Shown here one piece after another: positions 20,614-32,600 of a stretch of 64,000 bases of DNA. The notes under the pieces were generated by a model, which did no database searches, was not told where the DNA came from, and saw only the letters and a list, made by a program, of their open reading frames with translations. The translations under genes were made by a program, and so were the position numbers. Position 1 is the stretch's first letter; every line of letters starts with the position of its first letter. The DNA lies in NCBI RefSeq assembly GCF_000716605.1, contig NZ_JNXE01000033.1, forward strand, positions 127,953 to 191,952, written 5' to 3'. The stretch comes from Streptomyces sp. NRRL F-525 (GTDB lineage: Bacteria; Actinomycetota; Actinomycetes; Streptomycetales; Streptomycetaceae).

Positions 20614-23600
20614 CGGCCGGCGCGGGGGCCGCCGCGGGTACGTGGGTACGGCCGTGCGGTACGGCCAGCCGCAGCGAGCCGGTGACGGTCGGCGCGACGG
20701 GCGGCGCTGGGGCAACCGGCGGCGCCCCGGGGACAGTTGGGGCCGGGGCCGGTGCGGCGGCCTGGTTCAGGTTCCGCCCGAAGCGCTCGCTCGGTTCGTC
20801 CCGGTCGTCCGCGTACAGGTCCAGGGCCAGCCGCACCGGCACGTCGAACGCGTGGCTGTCCTGGTTGGTGGCGATGAAGAACTGGTCGTGGCCGGTGGCG
20901 CCGCCCACGGTGTCGCCGTGCGTGATCTGCTGGCCGTGCTGGTAGTCGCCCCCGAACGCGATGGTCCCCCAGCTGCGCAACGGCCCGCCGACACTGCCCA
21001 GGGCGCCGAACGCGCCGCTGTACGACTCACCGCGCTGCTCGGCGTCGCTGCCCGCCATCTGCGCCAGGCCCATGACCTGGATGCCCGGCAGTACCAGGTG
21101 ATGTGTGCTGGGCTGCCCGGTGGCCCGTTCGGCGGAGAGCAGCAGCCGGACCCGACGGACGCCCGTGTCCGTGCTGTTGGGCACCTCGAAGTGCAGAGCG
21201 TGTCCGCCGTCGACCATGGCGTCGGTGGCGGCGCGCAGCCCGGTGCGGGAACGCGCCTCGTTCAGCCGGCGCAGGTTGTTGAGCTGGGCGTGCAGCCGGA
21301 CCTGGTGCTCGGGCTCGTTGTTGCGCACGGCCTGCTTCACCCGGCCGCCAACTCCGGTAGGGGGCGGGGCCGTTGGGTCGAGCGGCAGGAAGCCCTCGCG
21401 GCGCAGCCACGTCTCGGCCTCGTTGAACAGCGGATCCGTGCCGGTGACCTCCAGCGGGGCCGCGCTCAGCCCGACGCCGTCCAACCGCTCGAGCGAGTCC
21501 GGGAGTTCACGCGTCTCGGCGGCCGTGGGCGTGTGCCCGGCGGCGGTCGTCCCGCTCAGGAGCCGCAGATCCATACCGTGCGGCCGGGAAAGCGCCGGAG
21601 CGACCAGTTCGGTGCCGTCCGGCCGGATCAGGGTGACCCGGTAGGTGACCGCGGTGGGGGCGAGCAGATGGCTCTGGTTGGTGCGGATCGCGTGCATCGT
21701 GCCGGCGGAACTGCTCGCGCTGTACGTGTTGGTGACGGTCGCCTGCCCCTGCACGCGCAGACCGAGGCTGCCGCTGATCATGCTCGACGCGTCCGGATGC
21801 CCCTGGCTGTGGTCGCCGGTGAGGGCGACGGCGGCGGTGCCGCTGACGCCGATCCCACTGGTGTACTTCGAGGAGAGATCCACCTTCGCGGTGTTGACCA
21901 GATGGCTCTCGAGGTTGATCTGACCCGCGGTGCTCTGCCGCAGCGGGGTGCTGGTCCCGGGCTGGGTGACCAGGTGCAGCATGCCGACCGCGTTGCCGTC
22001 GGCGCCGGTGATCACCGGCGAGTAGAGCCCGCCGTGGATCTGCATCGGCAGCGTGCCCCGCAGCACCTGCTCGGAGAGGAAGTCCGCGACCTGCCCGGCG
22101 GCGGTGGCGTCCAGGTGGGTGCCGAACGCCTGGTGGACATGCTCGTACAGCGCCCGGGGATCGATCACGGAGTCGACGCCGTAGAGCGGGAGATCGGTCG
22201 GCGCGGCGGGCGCGGGCAGCGAACCCGGCGCCGGATCGGCGGTGGTGAGGTGCCGCGGGAACCAGATCGTGGTCGGCCCGTGCGACACCGGCCCGCGCCA
22301 TCCGTCCGTCGCCGGGGCGGTGGCGGGCGCGGTCGGCACGGCCGGGGCGGCGGGCGGCGCGGTGACCGCGGGACCGTCGACGCGCACGCGCCAGTGGGTG
22401 GTGAACTCCACTGGATCAGAAGGCTCGTTGGAGCGCTGGGCGGACGTCGTCTGGACGGCCTGCGTGACGGTCGTCGCGTCACTGGCCTGGTTGTGCGTGA
22501 TGGACAGCGTCACCGACCCGTCCACCGCCCGCACCGGCGTCGGCGCGGTGATCGGGAACGTACCGGTCCACGGCGCCTGGATCGTGCGGTACGTCCCCGA
22601 CGGCTGGCTGGAGAAGTTCTCCCGGGTCCCGAACCCGCGCCGCTCCACGTGCTTGTCGGGGTCCCGCAGGTCGAAGCGCCCTTGCCGCAACGAGGCCCGC
22701 GCGTCGGAGAGCGTCAGTTGTACGTCGACGGTGCGGTCGCGTCCGCCGACCGTGACGGTGATGCGGTGACCGCCGTTCGAGCGCAGATACGGGAGTTGGA
22801 GCGCGAGGTTCTCCCGGCTCAGCGCGTCCCGCACCTGCTCGCGCACCGACTCGGGCGGGTTGTCGACATCCAGCCCGAGCGCCTCGTAGACCTGCCGGTG
22901 CAGCCCCTGCATCACCTCGTCGGAGAACGGCTCCAGGTACACGAGCCCGACGGTCCCGTCCGGGAGTGCGCCGTAGGAAGTGACGTAGCTGGACGGGAGT
23001 TGGCCCCGCGCGGGCGGCTGTGCGGTCGGGGCCTGGGAGGTGGGCCAGGTGGGTGGGGCGTCGGCGGGGATGGGGGTGGTGTCGGGGTCCTGGGCCGGGG
23101 TCGTCTCGTTCTGGCCTGTGTGGTCGTGGAGTTGAGGACCCGCGGACGTGACGTTCTCGATCGTGCGGAGATAGCGGCGGGGGATGTGGACGGGGGCCTG
23201 CGTGGTGGCCATGACGCCGGTGGTCTGGACGGTCGTGCTGTTCGGGTGGTTGCGCAACAGGAAGTCGTTGTCGCGCTGTTCGTCCGGGAGGCCGAGGTAG
23301 TGCAGGACCTCGTGGAGGAGGTCCTCGTCGGAGTGGTTGGCGTCGAGGTGGAGTTGGTTGGCGCGGCCCGGGTTCTCGGTATTGGTGAGAGTGATCGTCT
23401 CGGGGTGGGCCGGGTCAGCGATCAGGTTCAGGTTGATGTGGAGTTGGTCGCCCGAACTGGGCAGCGCCAGGCCGGAGTTGAGGTGCGAGTCCAGAAGACG
23501 CGTGATGCGCTCGTTGAGCTGCTGGGCGAGGTCCGGGTCGGTCGTGGTGACCGGAAGGTTGAGCGTGTAGTCGCGGATCCACTGGCCGTTGGGCGCCTGG

Positions 23601-23640
23601 ATACGACGGACCTGCGCACGGACGAGAGTCGTGGCACCGC
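15171..23640 (-). repeat. Module copy 2 of the giant gene (about 8.47 kb)
   Basis: It has the same block order as copy 1: QAPNGQW leader (about 23600), metzincin (23279-23314), beta blocks, frame break at about 20614-20690, coiled coil, Lys-rich linker, and OTU-like domain (16310-15440). Its DNA is nearly identical to copies 3 and 4 around the leader, and shares perfect stretches of 80 and 99 bp with copy 3. Confidence 0.8.
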
Positions 23641-26600
23641 TGAGGACCCCGGGCCGGGGCGAGTTGGACTGGTCCGTGTGCGGATCGAACCGCTCCGTGC
23701 TGTGAACGGCAGGGCGGGCATACGGGCGCAGACCGTGCCACGTGTCCTTGGGCGCGGGATCGGCGACCCGGGACGCGGGCCGCTCGTCGTCGGCGTCACG
23801 CGTGGGCGCGGGACGGTAACGCCCGTCCGGCTGAACGCTGTTGGCGTCCTCCGGACCCCGGGGTGCCTTCGACGGCGTGATGTCCGCGGGGGTGTTGTCG
23901 GTGAGGGGCCCGGCGTCGGTGGCGTTGTAGTGGTTCAGGCCCGTGTAGTGGACCTCCAGGACCCGGGTGGCCGCGGGTGAGCCGACGCGGGTGACGGTGC
24001 CGAGGCCGGTCGACGGGTCCGGCCGCAGTACCTCGACGGCCACGTCCAGGGTGTCCGCCAGCAGCGGGAGGAACAACTCGCCCTGGTTGCTCTCGTACGC
24101 CTTGGACCAGTTCTGGACGGCGTCGAGCGCGTGGGCCAGTTCGGCGTCGGTGAACTGGGCGTCGCTGACGGTGTATCCGTGCCCCAGCAGCCTGCGGAGC
24201 TGGTCGTCGGAGAGCTGGTCCGGCGTGGGCAGTCGGCCGGTGTCGCGGAGGTAGGCGAACATGTCCTGGACGCTGGGAGCCGCCGGGCCGGTCGCGTTGT
24301 CACCGGTCAGCGCCTCGATGTACAGCGTGTCGAGGTCGTCCCGCTCCAACTGGTCCGGCTCTGTCACCCCCGTGATGCCGTACTCGTCGAGGGTCGCGAG
24401 GAGTTCGGGCCGGTTCATGGCCGCCGTGCGCCCGTCGAACCACCCCGCGAGGGTCTGCCGTACCTGGCCCACCACCTCGTGCGGCAGCGGGCGTGCACTG
24501 CGCGCGGTGAGCAGGCGGTCCTCGGCGAGGATGCGCAGCTGGTCGGCCGCGAGCATCAGGTGGTGACCGGCCCTGGGCATCGGGGTGCCCGGCCGCCACC
24601 GGGTGAACTGGGCCAGCCCGGCCCGGACTTGGGCCGGGTCGCCGAGCCAGGCGTAGGTCTCGGGAGCCTGGGTCCGCAGTCCGGTCAGCCGGTCGCGGAC
24701 CCGTGCCGGGTCGGTGCCGATGAACGTGTAGAGCATGCACCGGCCGTCACCGCGGGTCGGCACCAGATTGCCTCGCGGCGCCCGCACTTGGAAGGCGGCG
24801 GGCTGGGGGGCGGTGGGGATGACGGGGGTGGACGACGTGCCGTTGGTGTCGTCCTGGGCAGGGGCCTTGCCCTTGCCCTTGCTGTCCTCTGTCTTGGGTG
24901 CGTCGGTGTCCGTGTCCGCCGGTGCGGTGGGCGAGTCGGTGGACGTGGTGATCGTGTTGCCGACCAGGGCGTCGAACGCGCTGTCCTGGGCGGAGGTCGT
25001 GCCGGGGTCGCCGGACGTGCTGCCCTCGTCCCCGCCGGTGGTGTCCTTCGGCGGGATGACGGACGTCGTCGGGTCGGGAGTGGTCAGTTCGGTGTCCGCG
25101 TCCGAACTGTCGTCTCCCCCTGCGTCCTCGTCCCCCGAATCCTCGTCCCCGGTGGTCGAGTTGTCGCTCTCGGAGATGTCGCCGTCGCCGGGGAGCGGTG
25201 AGTTGCCGGTCGAGGGACCCGCCGTGCGAGGACGGCCCGAACCCGGCCAGCGCGGGCTGACCGAGGCCAGCGTCGTGCGTGACGTGGGCAGCGTCGAGGG
25301 GGCGGAGGCCAGCACCGGGCCGGTCGCGCCGGGCAGCGCGGTCTCCGCCGCCGCCCGGCGCGCCGCGGCGTCGTCGCGCCTGCCGAGGGCGTTTTCGATC
25401 CGGGTGTCGATGTCCCCGAGCGTCTGCGCCGCCCGCTCATGGTTCTCGCGTGCGTCCTCGTGGACCAGCGCCGCGTCCTCGGCATGCCCGCGCGCCGTGC
25501 CGGCGTCCGAACGCCGGGTGCCCGCCGTGGCCTTGGCGCCCGGAAGCTGCGCCCGCGCCTCGTTCAGGGCCGCCACGTCACGGTCCAGGCCGGCCTGGGT
25601 GTCCCGGAGCGCGGCACCGTCCCGCTCGAGCCCGGCCCGCACCTCGGCGAGGTCGGCGTCCAACTTGCCGATCTCCGCGGTGACTTCGGTGATCTGCTGG
25701 GTGAGACGGGGGTCCACGGCGGGGGCGGGGGCGGTGGCGGTGGTGTCGTCTCCAACTGGCGGTCCTACGACCGTTTCCGGCGCGGGTGCCACGACCTCGT
25801 CCGGCGTCGCGCTCTCGACCGTCGTAGCGCCATCCGTGTCGCCGGAGCCGGAACCCCTCGCCGCCGAAGCCTCTGCCGCGCGAGCCGTGAGGTCGGCCAG
25901 CTGGCGGCGGGCGGTGTTGATCCGGGCGCTGAGGCGTAGCTCCTGGCGCTCGCCCTCGGAGACCGCGCCGGTGAGCGGGCCGATCGTGCGGCGGGCCTCG
26001 GATATCCCGCCGACCAGGGTCTTCTCGCGGGTGATGAGATTCTGGAGGTTCTGTTCGGCCTGGTCCGCGTCCTGTTCGGCGGTGGTCGCGGCCGTGTCGG
26101 TCCGGTGTGCCTCGTCCGCCGCGGCCGTCAGCGCGGTGGTCGCGTCGTTGAGGGCGTCCTGCGCGTCGGGCCGCAGTTCCCGCTGCTCGTACTCGTCGTC
26201 AAGCGCCGCGGTGTGGTCGGCCTCGGCCTGGTCGAACGCGGCGGCCTCGCGCTCGAAGTCCGCCCAGGCCTGGTCCAGGGACGCGACCCCGGTGGTGGCG
26301 TCCGACGCCTGCGGCCCGGTCAGCGTGCCGTCCGGGTCGAAGGTCCAGACGCGCAAGCCTTCCGGGCCACGGGTGACGAGTTCCACCGGGCGCCCGTTGT
26401 CCCGGGCCGCCCGCGACGCGGCGTAGAGGGCCAGGGTCAGACGGGAGCCGTCCGCGTCGGGGCCGGTGGCCACCCAGAGCTGGAAGCCGTCGTCCGTGAG
26501 GTCGAGGCCCGCGTTCACGTTGTTCCGTACGTCCCCCGGCCGCGTCGTCGCCCAGTCCTCCGGCGCGGTGCCGGTGCCCTCGGTGAGCAGGGCCGGGAGG

Positions 26601-29600
26601 TCGTAGACCTGGGGCATCGGGTTGGGCTCAGTGATGCCGTGGCCGAGGGCGTCGCGTTCCTCGACGCGGATCGTGGCCGTACCGGTGACATGGCGGACGC
26701 CCTCGGGCCCGGCGACCTGGATGTGGACGTCGGCCCGCACCTCGTAGCTGCGGGTGCCGCGGCCGTCGGCGGGCAGGCTGGTGCTGCCGGTCTTGAGCCA
26801 GTCGCGGCGGCCGCCGGAGACTCCGCTGCCGAAGTTGCTTGCGTCCACGGGCCGTTGGAGCACCGGCGGGGTCGCGCCGAGGAGGTTGCGGTCGGGGTCG
26901 TCGGCGCTCAGGACGAACGGCAGCGAGAGCCCGCCGGTGGTGTCGGCGCCGGAGACCGTGCTGCTGCTCTGGGTGCTGATCCGCAGCCGGTCGAGGGTCA
27001 CGTCGCCGCCGTCGGTGACCACCCGCGGCCGGTACAACGAGACGGTGAGGGTGGGCCGTTGGTCCGGCGCGTTCTGCAACGGGAACGCGCCCGGCATCGA
27101 CGGCAGCATCCCGCCGGTCTGGCGGGGTGTGTCCAGCGAGATCGTGCCGGCCTGGATGAGTTCGCCGAGCCGTACCGACGCGTTCTCGTCGGAGGTCGAG
27201 GCGGGCACGGAACGCCAGCCGCTCCCGGTGTCCGGGGCCACCTCGTCGAGGGCGGTGTACAGCTGGCTCCACGCGTCGAAGCCGTAGACCGGGACGGAGC
27301 CGGTCGGGTGGAACAGGTCGGCGTCCCGCAACGCGGGCTGTGTGCCGGGCAGTTGGCGGGGGTCGACCCGGGACACCGAGGGCGGCGCGGGTGCGGGCAG
27401 CGGAGGCCGGGTGCCGTCGGTCTCGCTGCCGGTGAAGCGCAGGCTCACCTGGGCCGGTACCCGGACCTGGCCGCCGAGTTCGCCGGAGAGGGTGCGGCCG
27501 ATCCAGGAGCGGGTCTGCGGGTCGGCGTCGTCCCAGGCGATGACCCCGCGCTGTACCAGCGCGCCCACCACGTTCGGCGGCCAGTCGGTGACCAGGGTGG
27601 TGCGGACGGTGGCGACCAACTCGTAGTCCAGGCCGTCGAAGTCGGCGGCGCTGTCGGTGCGCAGCCAGAACCGGTCCTCGGCGGTGCGTCCGCTCTTGTC
27701 GACCTTGCTGGACGAGGCGACCACGTTGACGGAGGGACCGAGCCGGTCCGTACGGTCGTCGGCGTCGGGGCGGGTGAACCGGGCCGTCGGGTTGCCGGTG
27801 AAACGGTGTGTCCGGCCCACCGAGGAGGAGAGCGAACGCCCCTCCGCCGTGTGCGAACCCCACTGCTCTATACCGGACTTGTCGCCCGGTACGGCGGTGC
27901 CTCGCACGGCGCCCCGCTGCGCGGCGGTGCTCGTGGGGCGGGCCGAGAACGTCACCTCGACCAGGGCCGAGCCGCCGAACCGGTGGTGCCGGAAGCTGAA
28001 CCTGGTCTGTCCGCCGCCGCGCCCGATCAGCGCGCGCTTCCCGGCGACCCCGGTGTTGTCGGCGATCAGCGCGGCGACCCCGGGCAGGTAGGAGGCGTGG
28101 CCGGGGGTGGTCGCGCCGGGGGCGTAGCGGTCGACCAACTGCCGTACGTCGTTGTGGAATCGGGAGCGCTGCTCGATCGGCGGGGTCGGCGTCGGGCCCG
28201 TGCCGGGGTCGGAGAACTCGGTGACCGAGTTGACCGCGGCCAGGCCGAGGGTGCCGTCGTGGATGTACCGGTCGGGCAGCGACGGGCTCGTCAGACCGGT
28301 CGTCGACGGGTCGGCCGGGCGCTCGGGCAGGGCGCCCATCCACCGTCCGTCGCGCCGGAGTTGACTCTCCGTCATGAGGAACTGGAGCCCGCGCGGCACG
28401 TCCACGGCGAGCGTGACGGTCTCCGCGGGCCCGAACCCGAGGGAGTTGGCGACCACGTTGCGGTGCCCGGACCGTACGGTGATCAGGTAGGTGACGTCGG
28501 CCGTGATCCGGTGCTGGAGGCCCGACTGGGTGGGCGTCCGGTTGGTGCCGGTGCCGCTGGTGAGGGTGTCGGACTTGTCGCTCTTGCGGTCGTACTGGTA
28601 GCGCCCGGACGGGTTGAAGCGGGACGGCGTGGACGGCGTGGGTGCCGGAGAGCCGGCGGGCTGTGAACTCGCGGGAGGAGTCGGCGGGTTGTTCTGGGTG
28701 GCCGAGCCGCCCACCCCGAACTGATGTGTTTTCCCAAGCCCCTTGAGCTGCTGCGCCGAGTCGGCGGCGGAGATGCCGGTCTCCAGGTACTGGTTGACGC
28801 TCTGCGTCAGCCGGGGCGTGTGGGCGACGGCCTCGATCTCGATCGCGAGCTGCCCGTCGGCACCGAGCCCGGGCAGCGTCAGCCCCTCCACCACATAGGT
28901 GCCGCTGAAGATCTGGTGCCCCCGGCCGACCAGCGAACCGGGCGAGAGCGCGGTGGTACGGGCCTCGGCACTCACCGTGGTGGTGTCACCGAACGGACTC
29001 CCGACCAGTGAACTGCTCAGGAACCCGGTGAAGTTGTCCACCAGCCGGGAGACGCGGCCGGGAGGGGCGGCTGGTTCCTCATCAGTATTGGTTTCGGTGT
29101 CGGCATCGGTGTGGGTGTCGACACCGGCGCCCGTCACGATCCGCCGGAACGCGTCCTGCAGCGCCCCCGAACCCCGCACCACGTCGATCAGCGCGTCGTC
29201 CGGGACGCGGACGACATCCGGGTGCGGATCACCGCTGACCGGGTCCGTCAGGGCCAGCCGGTCCCGGTCCTGCTGCGTGACCTGTCGTACGGTGAACGGC
29301 TCGCCGTCCGGCGCGGGCTCCGCGTCGGCCAGCGTGCGCTCGTGCGGTACGGCCAGCCGGATCGTGCCCGCGACACCCCGCTCGTGGGGAACCTGAAGGC
29401 CCAACTCCGGCTCGGGCTGGGCGTGTTGGTCGGGCGGTGCCACCTCGCCGAACCGGACCACCGGCTCCTGGCCCGAGCCCTCGTACAGGTCGAGAGTGAG
29501 GCGGGCCGGTACCCCGAACTCGTGGGTGTCCTGCCCGGTCCCGATGAAGAACTGGTCGTGGCCGAGCGTGGTGCCGGTGGTGTTGCCGAGCGTGGCCTGG

Positions 29601-32600
29601 CCGACGTACTGGTAGTCGCCGGTGGCGCTCAGGGTCCACGCGCCGCCGTGCGGGGTGGGCACGGTGAGGCCGCCGCCGAACCCGGCGCCGAGGCCGTAGG
29701 TGTTGCCGAGCCGGGCGGTGCCGCCGCCCGCCGCCTGCGCCAGGCCCATGACCTGGATGTTGGGCAGCACCGTGCGGTGCTCCACCGGCCGGTCCGGGTC
29801 GCGCTGCGCGCCCAGCTCCAGCCGTACCCGGCGCCGTCCGGTCACGGAGGGGACCTCCAGGAACAGCGAGTGGCCGCCGTCCACCATGGAGTCCGTCGCC
29901 GCGCGCAGCCCGAGCGGGGAACGCAGCTCCTGAAGCCGCCGCAGATTGTTCAACTGCGCCTGAACCAGCGTCTCGTCGGGCAGTCGGCCCCGGCGCGGGG
30001 CGTTCGCCGGCGGCGGCAGGAAGCCGTGGTCCCGCAGCCAGGTCTCCGCGTCGTCGAACAGCGGATCCGCGTCGCCCTCGTCCACCCCGAGCGGCGCGGT
30101 GGACTGGCCGATCGACTCCAGGTTCTCCAACTCGGGCGGCAGCACGCGCACTTCGTCCGGCTCCGGTGCGTGCCCTTCCGCGTCCTCGGCGCTGAGCACC
30201 CGCAGATCGAGAGCGTGGGTCCAAGTGCCGGGCGTATAGGTGGAGATGGAGCCGTCGGGCCGGATCAGGGTGAGGGTGTACTCGACGTCCGCCTCGGTCA
30301 GCAGGTGGCTGCGGTTGGTGCGCACCGCGTGCATGGTGCCCGCGAGGTTGCTGGTGCCGAACACGTTCTGCGCCGCGAGGCTCGCGGTGCCCTTGCCGTT
30401 GACGGTGCCGCCGATGCCGTGGGAGGCGTTCGGGTGTCCCGCGCTGTGGTCGTTCGTGAAGGTCGGTCCGACGCTGCCGGTGAAGGTCACCCCGCTGTTG
30501 AACGACGTGTTCTGGTCGTTCTTCACCGAGTTGACGACATGGCTTTCGAGGTTGATCTTCTTGTCGAGGCTCTTCGCCACCGGGGTGGTGCCCCGGACCG
30601 TCGCGTCCAGCCGCATCATGCCGACCGCGCGTCCGTGCGCGTCGGTGAGCACCGGCGAGTACAGCCCGCCCTCGACCTGCATCGGCAGCGTGCCCCGCAG
30701 GATCGGTTCAGCAAGGAAGTCCGCGAGCTGGGCCGACGACGTGGCGTCCAGGTCGTCGCGGAAGTTCTCCGCGGCCCCCTCGTACAGCCGCCGCGGATGC
30801 AGCACCGAGTCCACGCCGTAGATCGGCAGTGTCCTGATGTCGGCGGGCGCGGGCAGCAACTGACCGGGATCGCTGTCGGCGTCCACGACGTGCTGCGGGA
30901 ACCAGATGGTGACCGACCCGTGCTGCGCGGCCGGACTCCAGTCGCGCGCCGGGGCGGGAGGCGCGACGTCCGTGGCATCTACGTCTGCGTCGCCCACGTC
31001 CGTGATGGCGGCCGGCGCGTTCTCCTGGACCGTGCCCGGGGCCGGCGCGTCCACGCGCACCTGCCAGTTGTCGTCGAAGTCGTAGGCGCGGGAGGGCTCG
31101 TTGCTGCGCTGGGCGCTGGTGGTCTGCACGACCTGGGTGACCGTGGTCGAACCGTCCGCCTGGTTGTGGGTGATGGTCGCGCCCAGCGCGATGTCCACCC
31201 CGCGGACCGGGCCCGCCGCGCCGACCGGTACCGAACCCGTCCACGGCACCGGGATCGTCGAGAACGTGCCGGACGGCTGCGCGGAGACGATCTCCCGGGT
31301 GCCCTGCCCGCGCCGCTCCACGTGCTTGTCGGGATCGCTCGTGTCCAGCGTGCCCTGCCGTACGGACGGCCGCCGGTTGTCGAGCGTCAGCCGTACGTCC
31401 ACGTCGCGGTCGACACCGTCGACGTCCAGGACGATCCGGTGACCGCCGAGACTGCGCAGATACGGCATGTTCAGCGCCAGCTGCTCCGCCGACAGCACGT
31501 CCCGGAGTTGCGTGAGCACGGGGTCGTCCGGTCCCGGGGCGGGCCTGCCGAGCGCGGTGAGCACCTGGCGGTGCAGCCCGTCGACCAGGTCCGGCGCGAA
31601 CGGCTCCACGTGCACGAGCCCCAACTGGCCGTCGTGGCGCCGCCCGTAGCCACCGAGGTAGGAGGTACGGCGGCCACCTCCGACCACCGACTCGGTCGGC
31701 GAGGTGGTGTCGCCCTCCGGGGTGGTCAGGGTGATGTCCGGCACCGACGACACGACCGCGGGAACGGTCTCTGTCTCGGTGTCGGTGTCCGTCTCCGTAT
31801 GCGTGTCGGTGTGCGTGTCCGTCGGATCGACGTCCACCGTGTCCGTGGACGTGGTGGCCACCGGGGTCGGGGCGGTGTCGTTCTGATCGACGGTGGGCGG
31901 GGCGGGCGGGTCCGCGCCGGGCGCGCCCTTGACCGGTTCCCGACGTCCGGCACCGCCCCGGGGGTCGTCCGCGGGATCGCCGACCAGGGTGCCGATCAGT
32001 GCGAGGTGCCGGGGCCTGAGCCCACCCGACCCGTACGCCGGGTCCGACGCGGGCGTGAACCGCGTGGGGTCGCCCATCAGGCTGTTGGTGCCGCCGCGGT
32101 GCGGGGCGGCCGAGTCGAAGCCGCTCTCGTCGCGCAGGCCGACCTGGTGGCCGATCTCGTGGGCCAGGTCGGAGTCGGAGATGTCGGCCGGCCACGAGTG
32201 GTGGGTGGCCGGGATCCCGTCCGTCGGGTCGGTGAGAGTGACGTCGAGGTGCGGTGTCTCGCCGGGAGCGGCCGGTACGACGGTGACGCGCAACTGGCTC
32301 CCGTCCCCCAGCCGGTGGCCCGGGGTGTTGAACACCCGCTGCACACCTTCCGTCAGCCGCTGCTGGACACCGTCGACCTGTGCCCCCAGCCCCGGGTTGC
32401 CGGTGAGCCGGTAGGTCACGGTGAGATCGGTGACCGGCACCCCGTCGTGGGTGAAACGCCGCACGGCGAAACCGGCCCGCACCACGTACTGGGTACGCGC
32501 ACCGTCCGCCCCGAGCGGCCGCGAGACCGGATCGACCCAGGTATGACTCCGCTCCGAGGGAGTCGCCCCGGCCCGCGCCTCCTCGTAACTCCCGGGCTCC

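Noticed and set aside
12230..20690. Programmed ribosomal frameshifting as the cause of the two frame breaks
   Set aside because: The two shifts go in opposite directions, and neither junction shows a recognisable slippery heptamer; assembly or mutation is simpler.
12184..20715. A separate gene starting at ATG 20715
   Set aside because: The first 35 codons are out-of-frame peptide of the upstream block, with no ribosome site; homology starts only near 20613.
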